Shown piece by piece: positions 1-6,742 of a DNA stretch of 10,395 nt. The DNA lies in contig CAZJBA010000107.1 in NCBI GenBank assembly GCA_964544065.1, positions 1 to 10,395 on the forward strand. Reading direction: 5' to 3'. This DNA is from JAYELX01 sp964544065. GTDB lineage: Bacteria > Chloroflexota > Anaerolineae > Anaerolineales > UBA11858. The stretch's first letter is position 1; every line of letters starts with the position of its first letter. The notes beneath the pieces were generated by a model that saw only the letters and a list, made by a program, of their open reading frames with translations, did not search any database and was not told the DNA's origin. A program made the translations under genes and the position numbers.

Positions 1-30
1 GGTTTTTTATGCCCAACCTGAGGTTAAAAA

Positions 31-533
31 TTATTTTGCCCGCATTAATGCGTGAGGGTAGGAAGTAAAAAAAGCTTTCCTGGTCCGTCCTGGCTGGGAA
101 AAAGAAACTCGCCGCTTGACAGTCAAGCGGCGAGTTTCTTTGAAGGGCCACACCGCCAGTAGCAGCAGGGCGACCACGGGTGCTGACGCCCCGATTTCCT
201 TGGGGATGAATTTGAGCAATTGGTACAGGAAGAGAAAATACCACTCCGGCTTGGTATGTGCTGGGGTGTCCATCGGGTCGGCAGGAGGGCCTAAACCGAC
301 GGGATTGAACAGCCCGATGACGCCGATGATCACCACCTGCTGGGTAGACGGGCCCAGCCGCCACAGGGATGGGCATCACGAAGGCTGCCATGACTGCAAG
401 GAAGATAGAAGCAACCCATTTGATGAAAGAAGGGCGTTTTCTGGGTAAAATAGGGGTCGATGAATTGGTTCTGAAGGTGGGGGTCGGCGTTGATGGGCAG
501 CGTCTGCTTCAGCGCCAGGAACGTTGTTGTCAA
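31..533 (-). pseudogene. Cytochrome b / b6-f subunit IV-like C-terminal remnant, frameshifted
   Basis: On the minus strand three successive frames give pieces of one cytochrome b C-terminal region. The first frame (about 533-430) reads through a DPYFTQKTPFF segment. The second (about 420-340) gives the hydrophobic helix KWVASIFLAVMAAFVM. The third (336-31) gives VVIIGVIGLFNP, then PADPMDTPAHTKPEWYFLFLYQLLKFIPKE and a second helix ending in AVWPF. The PEWY motif is the quinol-oxidation-site hallmark of cytochrome b/subunit IV proteins. Each junction is explained by one extra base or two missing bases. The heme-binding N-terminal half is absent: an in-frame stop lies upstream of the TTG at 533. 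The last helix normally found after AVWPF is replaced by sequence reading through an inverted repeat to the stop at 31-33. I read this as a decayed fragment; sequencing errors at both junctions are the alternative. Family assignment is secure, and the pseudogene status is likely. Confidence 0.75.
101..141. terminator. Perfect 20-bp-arm inverted repeat, terminator-like
   Basis: Positions 101-120 and 122-141 are perfect reverse complements around a single central A. As RNA this would form a stem of about 19 bp with a 3-nt loop and a GC-rich core, flanked by A-rich and T-rich sequence. Read on the minus strand it is followed by TTTCTTTTTCCC, which fits an intrinsic terminator for the cytochrome b remnant. 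The remnant's frame runs straight through both arms. A fold-back assembly artefact or a small inverted duplication is the alternative. Confidence 0.5.
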
Positions 534-583
534 AATTAGAGCATACCCCTTGCCCGCAACCTATCACTTTGATTGGAAATCTC

Positions 584-1744
584 ATGAATCGAAAACGCGC
601 TCTCCTTTCTTTTTTGATCTTTTTAGTCGTTTCCAGCCTCTCCTTTGCAACTGGATATCTCACCCGAGCCCACCTCTTTGCCTCCCCGGCGGACTTTCCT
701 CTCTTAGTAGAAGCCCATGACCTGCTGGCCAAACATGCTCTTTTTGATTTGCCCGAAGAGCCATCCTTGGAATATGGCATGATCCGCGGCATGCTAACTG
801 CTTATGGTGATCCCTATACTCGCTTTGTCGAACCGGCCCAAACCGAATTAAACACCGATGAGCTGGCCGGAAGCTATGGCGGCATTGGCGCCAGCCTCGA
901 TCACGATTCCGAAGGGTGGATCATTTTGCACCCCTTCCCTGATGGGCCCGCCGATCAGATTGGAATCCGAGATGGAGACCGTTTGATGCAGGTGGACGCG
1001 TTGGAGCTGACCCTTGAGACACCCGTTGATGAAATCGTGGCGGCGCTGCGCGGGCCCGAGGGGGCTACCGTTTCGGTCACCGTTGCTCGTCCCCCAACCG
1101 ATGAAGCGCACACCTTCGAAATCGAGCGTGAATCGATTCCTTTGCCCTCGGTAACCTGGCATCCCTCCCCGGCTGAGTCCCGTTTGGGCATCATCCAAGT
1201 CAACCTGATTGCCGCCAGCACCGCCGATGAAATCGAAAACGCTGTGGACGATTTGCGCGATCAAGGCGTGCTCTTTTTCGCCCTCGATTTACGCGGCAAC
1301 CGCGGCGGCCTCGTCGATGCAGGTGTAGATGTCGCCCGCCTCTTTCTCGAAGAAGGTGACATTCTGCGCGAAAAATATCGCCATGAACCGGTCAAAAATT
1401 ACGAGGCGAAAGAAAACGGCCCCTTGGTCAATTTGCCCTTGGTCGTGTTGGTCGATTCCGGTACCGCCAGTGCAGCCGAAATCATTGCTGGGTCCTTACA
1501 AGCGCGCGGCCAAGCGGCTATCATTGGCGCCCAAACCTTCGGCAAAGTTACCATCCAATTGGCCTTCAACCTGAAAGACGAATCCAGCATCTATGTGACC
1601 GCGGCCGAATGGTGGATCCCCGGCCTGGAACCCTCCATTGGAGAGGGCGGCCTGATCCCGGACATCCTCATCGAGCCAGACGACGATGAGACCACCGATC
1701 TGGCTGTCGCGGCTGCGATTGCCTTCTTCACCGACGAGCAGTAG
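584..1744 (+). CDS. S41 family C-terminal processing peptidase (CtpA/Tsp-like)
   Basis: A 386-residue serine protease of the tail-specific/C-terminal processing family, expected outside the membrane, where it would cut proteins from their C-terminal ends. The start is taken at ATG 584, directly before the signal anchor RALLSFLIFLVVSSLSFATGYL. The frame is open back to a TTG at 524, but that adds only non-hydrophobic residues. A short N-terminal helical region follows, then a PDZ domain from about residue 99 to 168 (GGIGASL, GPADQIGIRDGDRLMQVD). The S41 catalytic core contains LDLRGNRGG, the nucleophile Ser296 in SGTASAAE, and the general-base Lys321 in TFGKVTIQ. The 25-residue Ser-Lys spacing matches the S430/K455 pair of E. 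coli Tsp. It ends with GEGGLIPDI, typical of the family C-terminus. The gene lies 46 bp before smpB and starts beside the 5' end of the cytochrome b remnant, on the opposite strand. No clear Shine-Dalgarno sequence is visible. Confidence 0.93.
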   Translation: MNRKRALLSFLIFLVVSSLSFATGYLTRAHLFASPADFPLLVEAHDLLAKHALFDLPEEPSLEYGMIRGMLTAYGDPYTRFVEPAQTELNTDELAGSYGGIGASLDHDSEGWIILHPFPDGPADQIGIRDGDRLMQVDALELTLETPVDEIVAALRGPEGATVSVTVARPPTDEAHTFEIERESIPLPSVTWHPSPAESRLGIIQVNLIAASTADEIENAVDDLRDQGVLFFALDLRGNRGGLVDAGVDVARLFLEEGDILREKYRHEPVKNYEAKENGPLVNLPLVVLVDSGTASAAEIIAGSLQARGQAAIIGAQTFGKVTIQLAFNLKDESSIYVTAAEWWIPGLEPSIGEGGLIPDILIEPDDDETTDLAVAAAIAFFTDEQ

Positions 1745-1751
1745 CTTACGT

Positions 1752-1780
1752 CTGACAACAACGTTCACCTGTGCTAAAAT
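1752..1780 (+). promoter_or_regulatory. smpB promoter with extended -10
   Basis: CTGACA at 1752-1757 (five of six bases match the sigma-70 -35 consensus) is followed by exactly 17 bp and then TAAAAT at 1775-1780. TG two bases upstream makes it an extended -10 (TGCTAAAAT). The expected transcription start is near 1787, only about 4 nt before the smpB ATG, so the message would be leaderless or nearly so. No Shine-Dalgarno sequence precedes the ATG, which fits. Confidence 0.65.
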
Positions 1781-1790
1781 CCCTCTCACT

Positions 1791-2249
1791 ATGAGTGTTA
1801 AAGTTGTCGCCCGAAACAGAAAAGCAAAACACGATTATCACCTACTTGATCGCTACGAGGCTGGCATCGTTCTGCGCGGCAGCGAGATCAAATCCGTGCG
1901 CGCCAGTCGCATCAGCATCAAGCAAGCCTATGTGCGCATTGATAATGGCGAAGAAGCCTGGCTGCTGGAGGCCCATATCGCCCCCTACGATCAGGCCTCC
2001 CATTTCAACCACGACCCAACCCGCCCCCGTAAGCTGCTGCTGCATAAACGCGAAATCCGCCGCCTGTGGAAAGAAGTCCGCCGCAAGGGCGTTACGATCG
2101 TGCCGTTGCAAGTCTATCTGCGCGATGGTTACGCCAAAGTCGAAATTGCGGTCGCCAAAGGCAAAAAGTTGCACGATAAGCGCCAAACCATCGCCGAGCG
2201 CGACGCCCAGCGACGGATAGAACGCGAGTTACGTCGCGGCGGCTGGTAA
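1791..2249 (+). CDS. smpB: SsrA-binding protein SmpB
   Basis: A 152-residue SmpB, the tmRNA partner in trans-translation. It binds the tRNA-like domain of SsrA and places it in the A site of stalled ribosomes. The sequence shows the OB-fold core with GIVLRGSEIKSVRASRISIKQAYVRI near the N-terminus, then EAHIAPYDQASHFNHDPTRPRKLLLHKREI, and a basic C-terminal tail (GKKLHDKR, then AERDAQRRIERELRR) that enters the mRNA channel. Length is normal for the family. ATG 1791 is chosen because it starts the conserved N-terminus (SVKVVARNRKAKHDYHLLDRYEAGI); upstream codons in this frame overlap the S41 gene and are not family-like. No tmRNA gene (ssrA) is visible in the window. A promoter sits immediately upstream. 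Confidence 0.97.
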   Translation: MSVKVVARNRKAKHDYHLLDRYEAGIVLRGSEIKSVRASRISIKQAYVRIDNGEEAWLLEAHIAPYDQASHFNHDPTRPRKLLLHKREIRRLWKEVRRKGVTIVPLQVYLRDGYAKVEIAVAKGKKLHDKRQTIAERDAQRRIERELRRGGW

Positions 2250-2281
2250 GCGCAGATAGCTCTCAAAAGGTCTCTTGATCC

Positions 2282-3070
2282 ATGCCCTCCCCCTCTACCA
2301 TTGGTGCCATCAACCTCCTGCCCGAAGATGAAAAACGCCGCATCTACACCGCCATCATACCCCCGGTTTTGTTCGAGCGTTTTGAACTTGATCCCTCCCT
2401 GACCGACGAAGAGGGAAGCGATCTCCTGCAACTTGTCTGCCCCCCGGGCAGTGCCAGTTTGGAACTGATGCTCCATCATCGGGCCGGTTTTCCTGACCCG
2501 CTCATGTACGGGCACATCACCGACACCCTGCACGGCCAATTGCACATCCTATTGTACGTGCTCAATGACCCCGATTCACCTCGCTTTGATGTCGACTGCC
2601 TCCCCGATGGAACCCCGACCCAATTGGGCGCCGAGCATCGCAACATCGAGGTAGAAATCGCCGCCATGCGAGCGGGACTCTCACCGGGGCAGATTCGCGA
2701 AGGACTCCACATCCTCCAGGAAGCTGCTACTACCTTCGAAGCCTTTGTAGCGGATTTGGGGCATGATTTTTATTTCACCGAACCGCTTTATTACCACAAC
2801 GCCCTCATTTTTGAGCGTTATGGATTTGCCTATCAGCAAGGGCGCAGGTTGATGCGGCGAATCGACCAAGGCTTTGCGCCCGGAGGCGATTTGCGCGCCA
2901 AGCTGGACGGCAGCACCCCCTTTCGGCAGCCAGAAGCTGCGGACAGCATCCGCTTGCGCTCTTGGGCCATTCACGATGGCGTTCTGGGAGAGCCATTCAA
3001 CCGTGTCACCATGTACAAGCGCGTTGGCAAACATGCTGGCATTTCCACATCTCCAAATTGCAAGTGGTAA
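2282..3070 (+). CDS. Conserved-looking protein of unknown function, 262 aa
   Basis: I do not recognise the family. The 262-residue product has no signal peptide or membrane segment and looks soluble and acidic, with a compact globular composition. Possibly informative stretches are LLPEDEKRRIYTAIIPPVLFERF near the start, LHGQLHILLYVLNDP in the middle, and LYYHNALIFERYGFAYQQGRRLMRRI towards the C-terminus. Several histidines and acidic residues (HHRAGFPDP, YGHITD, LHGQLH) could bind metal, but no known catalytic signature is complete. Start ATG 2282 has AAAAGG about 11 nt upstream, an acceptable but long spacing. The gene lies 32 bp after smpB and only 3 bp before the phytol/dolichol-kinase-like gene, which suggests co-transcription and coupled translation with that lipid enzyme. 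Codon use resembles its neighbours. It is almost certainly a real gene. Confidence 0.8.
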   Translation: MPSPSTIGAINLLPEDEKRRIYTAIIPPVLFERFELDPSLTDEEGSDLLQLVCPPGSASLELMLHHRAGFPDPLMYGHITDTLHGQLHILLYVLNDPDSPRFDVDCLPDGTPTQLGAEHRNIEVEIAAMRAGLSPGQIREGLHILQEAATTFEAFVADLGHDFYFTEPLYYHNALIFERYGFAYQQGRRLMRRIDQGFAPGGDLRAKLDGSTPFRQPEAADSIRLRSWAIHDGVLGEPFNRVTMYKRVGKHAGISTSPNCKW

Positions 3071-3073
3071 TTT

Positions 3074-3784
3074 ATGCTCTCTAACTCCTTTCTCGCTCTT
3101 TTTCTCACCTTTGTGATTGCTCTAAGCTGGCTGCGGATCAATGATTTCGCCGCTCATCGCGGCTGGGTCAGCAGTTCACTCAGCCGCAAGATCATTCACA
3201 TCGGTACAGGGCCTGTCTTCGTGCTCTGCTGGCTGCTTTTCCCGGATAAACCTGCCGACCGCTATCTGGCTGCGCTGGTACCCTTGGGAATCACGCTGCA
3301 ATTTTTACTGGTTGGCTTGGGGATGGTCAAAGATGACGCCGCCGTTGAGGCCATGTCTCGCAGCGGCAACCCCCGCGAAATCTTGCGGGGGCCGCTTTTT
3401 TATGGCATCGCCTTCGTGGCGCTTACGGTTGTTTACTGGAAATATACCCCCATCGGCATGATCGCCTTGATGTTGATGTGCGGAGGTGACGGCCTGGCCG
3501 ATGTAGTTGGTCGGCGCTGGGGAGTCACACCTTTGCCCTGGTCGCCCCAAAAGACGTGGGCGGGGTTTGTGAGCATGCTGCTGGGAGGCTGGGTCTTTGC
3601 CACCGCGATCCTGTGGATTTATGTCCTCGCCGATGTGTTCCCCGCCCCCTTTTCCGGTTACCTGCCCGCCCTGGGCCTGATCGTCGTGGCTGCCGCTCTG
3701 GTGGAATCCCTGCCCTTCGAGGAAATTGACAACCTCACCGTGACGCTGGCCGCGGTTCTGTTGGGGCACCTATTGTTGGGGTGA
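3074..3784 (+). CDS. Phytol/dolichol kinase-family membrane enzyme (CTP-transferase superfamily)
   Basis: A 236-residue polytopic membrane protein of the family that includes phytol kinase (VTE5), dolichol kinase (SEC59-like) and related CDP-lipid enzymes. About six to seven hydrophobic helices are visible. Family-typical polar motifs lie between them: SRKIIHIGTGP after the first helix, NPREILRGPLFYG, then GGDGLADVVGRRWG with LPWSPQKTWAGFVSMLLGG, and ESLPFEEIDNLTVTLAAVLLG at the C-terminus. The GDGxAD, GRRxG and KTWxG motifs are the expected nucleotide/metal-binding face. Known members phosphorylate isoprenoid alcohols using CTP. The exact substrate here (phytol, geranylgeraniol, undecaprenol or dolichol) cannot be read from sequence. 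It starts 3 bp after the stop of the unknown gene upstream, so the two probably form one operon. A DPM1-type glycosyltransferase about 5 kb away would use a polyprenyl phosphate, a possible functional link. Confidence 0.85.
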   Translation: MLSNSFLALFLTFVIALSWLRINDFAAHRGWVSSSLSRKIIHIGTGPVFVLCWLLFPDKPADRYLAALVPLGITLQFLLVGLGMVKDDAAVEAMSRSGNPREILRGPLFYGIAFVALTVVYWKYTPIGMIALMLMCGGDGLADVVGRRWGVTPLPWSPQKTWAGFVSMLLGGWVFATAILWIYVLADVFPAPFSGYLPALGLIVVAAALVESLPFEEIDNLTVTLAAVLLGHLLLG

Positions 3785-3792
3785 AAGTCTTG

Positions 3793-3860
3793 TGATTGGC
3801 TTGAAACCCTTGTTGGAATTCGCTTTGCGTGCCGCTGGCAACCGCGAATGACGCCAATCA
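3793..3860. repeat. Nested inverted repeats downstream of the kinase gene
   Basis: Three inverted pairs are nested: TGATTGGC/GCCAATCA (3793-3800, 3853-3860), ATTCGC/GCGAAT (3818-3823, 3844-3849) and TTGC/GCAA (3825-3828, 3838-3841). Together they can fold into a long interrupted hairpin. No T-tract follows, so it is a poor intrinsic terminator. It is more likely a repeat remnant or an mRNA 3'-end structure. Confidence 0.45.
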
Positions 3861-3985
3861 GGAGGATTTCACGGATAAAAAACGTTTCGGCGACCCCAAA
3901 ATACTGAGAAGACACCTTTTTTACTCAAATCTCTGCGCACTCCGCGTCTTCGCGAAGCATACCCTTGGGGTGCAGCGGTGGATTT
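3840..3985. repeat. Two degenerate dispersed intergenic repeat motifs
   Basis: This stretch lies in the 235-bp gap before hutH and has no gene. ACCGCGAATGACGCCAATCA and the following GGATTTCACGGAT resemble the common intergenic motif CGAATGACACGAATC...GGATTACACGGAT. TCTCTGCGCACTCCGCGTCT followed by TCGCG resembles a second one (CTCTGCG...CTCTGCGGTG). These resemblances are from memory. The second copy seems interrupted by about 20 bp (AAGCATACCCTTGGGGTGCA) before CGGTGGATTT resumes. Between them, 3894-3915 carries the TACTGAGAAGACAC end motif shared with repeats elsewhere in the window. Confidence 0.45.
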
Positions 3986-4019
3986 CTATCTGAATTGCGT
4001 AACTCCTAAAGGAAAAAGC

Positions 4020-5576
4020 ATGACTCACATTGATGGAGACCATCTAACCATAGAAGAAGTTGTCGCTGTCGCTCGTCAGGGTAAAAAGGTTGACCTCGCC
4101 CCCGAGGCCCATCGCCGCGTGGAACGTTCCCACACCTGGGTTGAAGACATGCTCGTAGCCGACAAACCCGTTTACGGGATCAACACCGGTTTTGGCATTT
4201 TCTCCGAACATAAAATTTCAGCCAGAGATGCGGCCAAATTGAGCCGTAACCTGATCTTGAGTCACGCGGTTGCCACGGGAGAAAATCTGGATGAGGAAGT
4301 TGTGCGCGCGGCCATGTTGATTCGGGCCAACACCCTGGCGAAAGGGCACTCGGGTGTTCGGCCTGTGGTGATCGAAACCTTGCTGGAAATGCTCAATCGC
4401 GGCGTCACGCCCTTGATCCCCTGTCAGGGTTCTTTAGGCTCATCCGGCGATCTGGCCCAACTCTCACACATGGCTTTGGTGTTCACCACCGATGAAGCCG
4501 ACCGAGAAGCGGAATCAGGCTGGGCCGAGTTCGACGGTCAGCGCATGAGCGGGGAGGCAGCCATGCAGGCCGCCGGTATCGAACGGATTATTTTGGGAGC
4601 CAAGGAAGGTTTGGCCGTCAACAACGGGGCTACCTTCTCAGCGGCTTTGGCGGCGCTAGCCGTACATGACGCCGATATTTTGTTGCAAAGCGCCGACGTC
4701 GCCCTGGCGATGAGCTTGGAAGCCATGTTAGGGGTCAGTGCGGCCTTCGATCCCCGCATCCACATGGTCCGTAATCACATTGGCCAAATGGCCGTAGCCG
4801 AACGAGTGCGCCAATTTACCGAGGGAAGCACCTTGATCGATTCAAACGGGCGCAATCAAGACGCCTATTCCCTGCGCTGCGCGCCGCAGGTCCAGGGCGC
4901 CGCCATGGACGCGCTCCTTTTCATCAAGGATCGCATTGTGCGTGAGATCAACGCCGCTACCGATAACCCGCTGCTTTTTGGCCCAACCGTGGCCATATCC
5001 GGAGGCAACTTTCACGGCGAACCGGTCGGCATGGTCATGGATTTCTTGGGCATTGCCCTCACCGAGGTGGCGGGTATTTCAGAGCGGCGCGTTTTCCGCC
5101 TGACGGATGGCAACCTCAACTGTGACCTGCCCCCCATGTTGGTCGACCATCCCGAAGCCGCGGGCCTCAACTCCGGCCTGATGATGCCCCAATACACGGC
5201 TGCCTCGCTGGTGTTGGAGAGTCAGGCGATGGCCTCCCCCGATTCGGTCTATTCGCTGCCCACCTCGGCAGAGCAGGAAGATCACAACGCCAATGCGATG
5301 ACCGCGGCCCGGCACGGGCGCGAAATCGTCAGGAACACCGCCCACGTTTTGGCCATCGAGGCGTACACTGCTTGCCGCGCCCTCGATCTGCGTCTGCGCA
5401 AACTGCCGGATGCCCGCATGGGCGCGGGCGTGGCGGCAGCTTTCGAGAAAATCCGCCAGCATGTTCCCTATCAGGCCGGAGATGCCTGGTGGGGCCCGGA
5501 AATCGAACAAGTTCACCAACTCGTCTCAAGCGGCGAGTTGATCGAGCATGTCGATCGGGCTATTGGTTTGGAGTGA
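4020..5576 (+). CDS. hutH: Histidine ammonia-lyase
   Basis: A 518-residue cytosolic lyase of the aromatic amino acid ammonia-lyase family. It is expected to convert L-histidine to urocanate and ammonia, the first step of histidine degradation. Motifs in order are YGINTGFG with catalytic Tyr52, the LSHA segment typical of histidine-specific enzymes, the cofactor site GSLGSSGDLA at 141-143, LAVNNGATF, QDAYSLRCAPQVQGA, SGGNFHGEP, and PTSAEQEDHNANA with Glu420. The positions align at a one-residue offset with the well-known Tyr53 and Ser143 of Pseudomonas HAL. The MIO cofactor normally forms from Ala-Ser-Gly; here the first residue is Ser. ATG 4020 is chosen for its AAAGGA Shine-Dalgarno sequence 6 nt upstream; the frame is open to a GTG at 3978 inside repeat DNA. 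No hutU, hutI or hutG neighbour is present, so the pathway context is missing and another aromatic amino acid as substrate cannot be fully excluded. Confidence 0.93.
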   Translation: MTHIDGDHLTIEEVVAVARQGKKVDLAPEAHRRVERSHTWVEDMLVADKPVYGINTGFGIFSEHKISARDAAKLSRNLILSHAVATGENLDEEVVRAAMLIRANTLAKGHSGVRPVVIETLLEMLNRGVTPLIPCQGSLGSSGDLAQLSHMALVFTTDEADREAESGWAEFDGQRMSGEAAMQAAGIERIILGAKEGLAVNNGATFSAALAALAVHDADILLQSADVALAMSLEAMLGVSAAFDPRIHMVRNHIGQMAVAERVRQFTEGSTLIDSNGRNQDAYSLRCAPQVQGAAMDALLFIKDRIVREINAATDNPLLFGPTVAISGGNFHGEPVGMVMDFLGIALTEVAGISERRVFRLTDGNLNCDLPPMLVDHPEAAGLNSGLMMPQYTAASLVLESQAMASPDSVYSLPTSAEQEDHNANAMTAARHGREIVRNTAHVLAIEAYTACRALDLRLRKLPDARMGAGVAAAFEKIRQHVPYQAGDAWWGPEIEQVHQLVSSGELIEHVDRAIGLE

Positions 5577-5587
5577 TTGAAATCGAA

Positions 5588-6211
5588 CTAACGGCCCCGC
5601 AAAAGCGATAGCAAGAAACCAAACGCCCCCAGGATGCCGAGGCTGAGGATCACAAACCCCGTTGGCAGGCCGCCTGTGCCGCTCGTTGGTTGGGCGGGTT
5701 GAAACGTGGGGATGACCAGTTGCGGCGGGGGCGTGAATGTGGGCATGCGTGTGGCCGGCATTTCAACCACAAATTGAGACGCCAAGGTTGGATCGATGGT
5801 CGGCGTGATCAGCGGTGTCGGCGTGGGAGGTGGTTCAGCGATGGGTAGATCGCCCCCCTCAATGCGGAGCAAGGGGGCATAGACCCAGGCGACCCCCTCA
5901 TCGACACCTAGATAAAGAATTTGAACCCAGTCCCCTGCTGGTGTCCGCCCCAAGGCAGGTACCTCCTGCCGGTTGAGCAAAACGCCAACCCGGGGGTAAT
6001 CGGTGCCCGGACCCGAGCGAACGTTAATCTGCTCCTCCGGGTCGGCATAGACAACGGCCATCGGCCCTGTCGGGGTCCCCGTCACCGTTGGAACGCTCAC
6101 CGTGGGTTGCTGCGCCAACCCTCTTGCTTGAACGGCTGAAATTTGTATCATTAAGATGATGAAGAAGCCGATGCTTCCCCACAAAACGAGCTTTGATTTA
6201 TTGGAACGCAT
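5588..6211 (-). CDS. Membrane-anchored SH3b-domain protein with Pro/Thr-rich linker
   Basis: A 207-residue exported protein. ATG 6211 is chosen because GGAGG lies 4-6 nt upstream and a signal/anchor helix (LVLWGSIGFFIILMIQISAV) follows at once; the open frame extends back to a TTG at 6238. After the signal comes a bacterial SH3 domain, roughly residues 50-115, with QINVRSGPGTDYPRVGVL, GDWVQI and GVAWVYAPLL. This fold usually binds cell-wall peptides or other surface ligands. A low-complexity linker rich in Pro, Thr and Ser (PPPTPTPLITPTIDPT and repeats of similar type) leads to a C-terminal hydrophobic helix (GFVILSLGILGAFGFLLSLL) and a short basic tail. The layout suggests a domain displayed outside the cell and tethered at the C-terminus. 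It converges on hutH with 11 bp between stops. The NUDIX gene lies 75 bp upstream on the same strand. The specific ligand is unknown. Confidence 0.85.
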   Translation of the reverse strand: MRSNKSKLVLWGSIGFFIILMIQISAVQARGLAQQPTVSVPTVTGTPTGPMAVVYADPEEQINVRSGPGTDYPRVGVLLNRQEVPALGRTPAGDWVQILYLGVDEGVAWVYAPLLRIEGGDLPIAEPPPTPTPLITPTIDPTLASQFVVEMPATRMPTFTPPPQLVIPTFQPAQPTSGTGGLPTGFVILSLGILGAFGFLLSLLRGR

Positions 6212-6286
6212 TACACCTCCGAATACAGGGGTTATCAAAAATGGTTTATATCACAATTCGCTTGGTTTGTTGAATCAAGTTTTTGC

Positions 6287-6709
6287 CTAACTTGTTTTCT
6301 GACATTTCTGTAGTAAAGCTCGTTCTGATTCGTAACTTATTTTCTTTATCGCCTCCTCGAGAGGGAGCCAAATTATTCTGTCTACTTCCCGGTTGGGTAA
6401 AAATTCGGCTATTTTTGCGGTGTTCATATTCCAGAAGAGAACGATCTTGGGAACACCATCAGCCAGGTAAGCAGTGCTGCCCGCAAAGCTTCCTAGGCTC
6501 GCTTTTTGGCACGTTTCTTCATGGACTTCTCGTAGGGCTGTTTCTTGCCATTGTTCGCCAGGTTCTCGTTTGCCTTTGGGTAGGGTCCAATCATCATAGC
6601 GAGGCCTGTGGATGAGGGCCAGTTTTGTGCTGGATGGCGTTTTGTGCCAGAGAATTCCGCCGGCAGCTTCAACGACTTTGACAGAGAGTTGTTCGCTTTG
6701 TAAGCTCAT
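6287..6709 (-). CDS. NUDIX hydrolase
   Basis: A 140-residue NUDIX-fold enzyme that would hydrolyse a nucleoside diphosphate linked to another group. The box runs from Gly46 to Gln68: GKREPGE, seven residues, then REVHEET, giving the metal-binding glutamates Glu61, Glu64 and Glu65. The late glycine of the consensus (EExG) is replaced by Cys67. The preceding WTLPKGK and the AAGGILW strand are typical of Ap4A hydrolase/MutT-type members. The C-terminal IIWLPLEEAIKKISYESERALL matches the usual final strand and helix. The substrate cannot be assigned. ATG 6709 begins directly before the conserved N-terminus; no clear Shine-Dalgarno sequence is seen. It is transcribed towards the SH3b gene 75 bp downstream and may share its transcript. 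A MITE-like repeat begins about 34 bp upstream of the start, where its promoter would be expected. Confidence 0.92.
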   Translation of the reverse strand: MSLQSEQLSVKVVEAAGGILWHKTPSSTKLALIHRPRYDDWTLPKGKREPGEQWQETALREVHEETCQKASLGSFAGSTAYLADGVPKIVLFWNMNTAKIAEFLPNREVDRIIWLPLEEAIKKISYESERALLQKCQKTS

Positions 6710-6742
6710 AGGTTTGCTTTGATATGTCTTTCAAAAACTTGT

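Noticed and set aside
116..448. Plus-strand open frame opposite the cytochrome b remnant
   Set aside because: The minus strand carries the PEWY motif and membrane helices, whereas the plus-strand translation has no family features.
848..1264. A 138-codon minus-strand open frame opposite the S41 protease
   Set aside because: It lies wholly inside a gene with intact catalytic motifs, has no recognisable domain, and has no ribosome binding site of note. It is a shadow of the codon bias.
1686..1790. Upstream extension of the smpB frame
   Set aside because: The extension overlaps the end of the S41 gene and reads as low-quality sequence. The conserved SmpB N-terminus begins at ATG 1791, and the promoter lies inside the extension.
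3305..3769. A 154-codon minus-strand open frame opposite the kinase-like gene
   Set aside because: It is Gln/Gly/His-rich and without a domain, while the plus strand shows clear membrane helices and family motifs.
5079..5519. A 146-codon minus-strand open frame opposite hutH
   Set aside because: It is antisense to conserved ammonia-lyase sequence, and its Arg/Gly/His-rich composition is typical of a GC-driven shadow frame.
6276..6299. CAAGTT...AACTTG followed by TTTT as a plus-strand terminator
   Set aside because: The stem is only 6 bp and AT-rich, no plus-strand gene ends just upstream, and it overlaps the end of the NUDIX gene.
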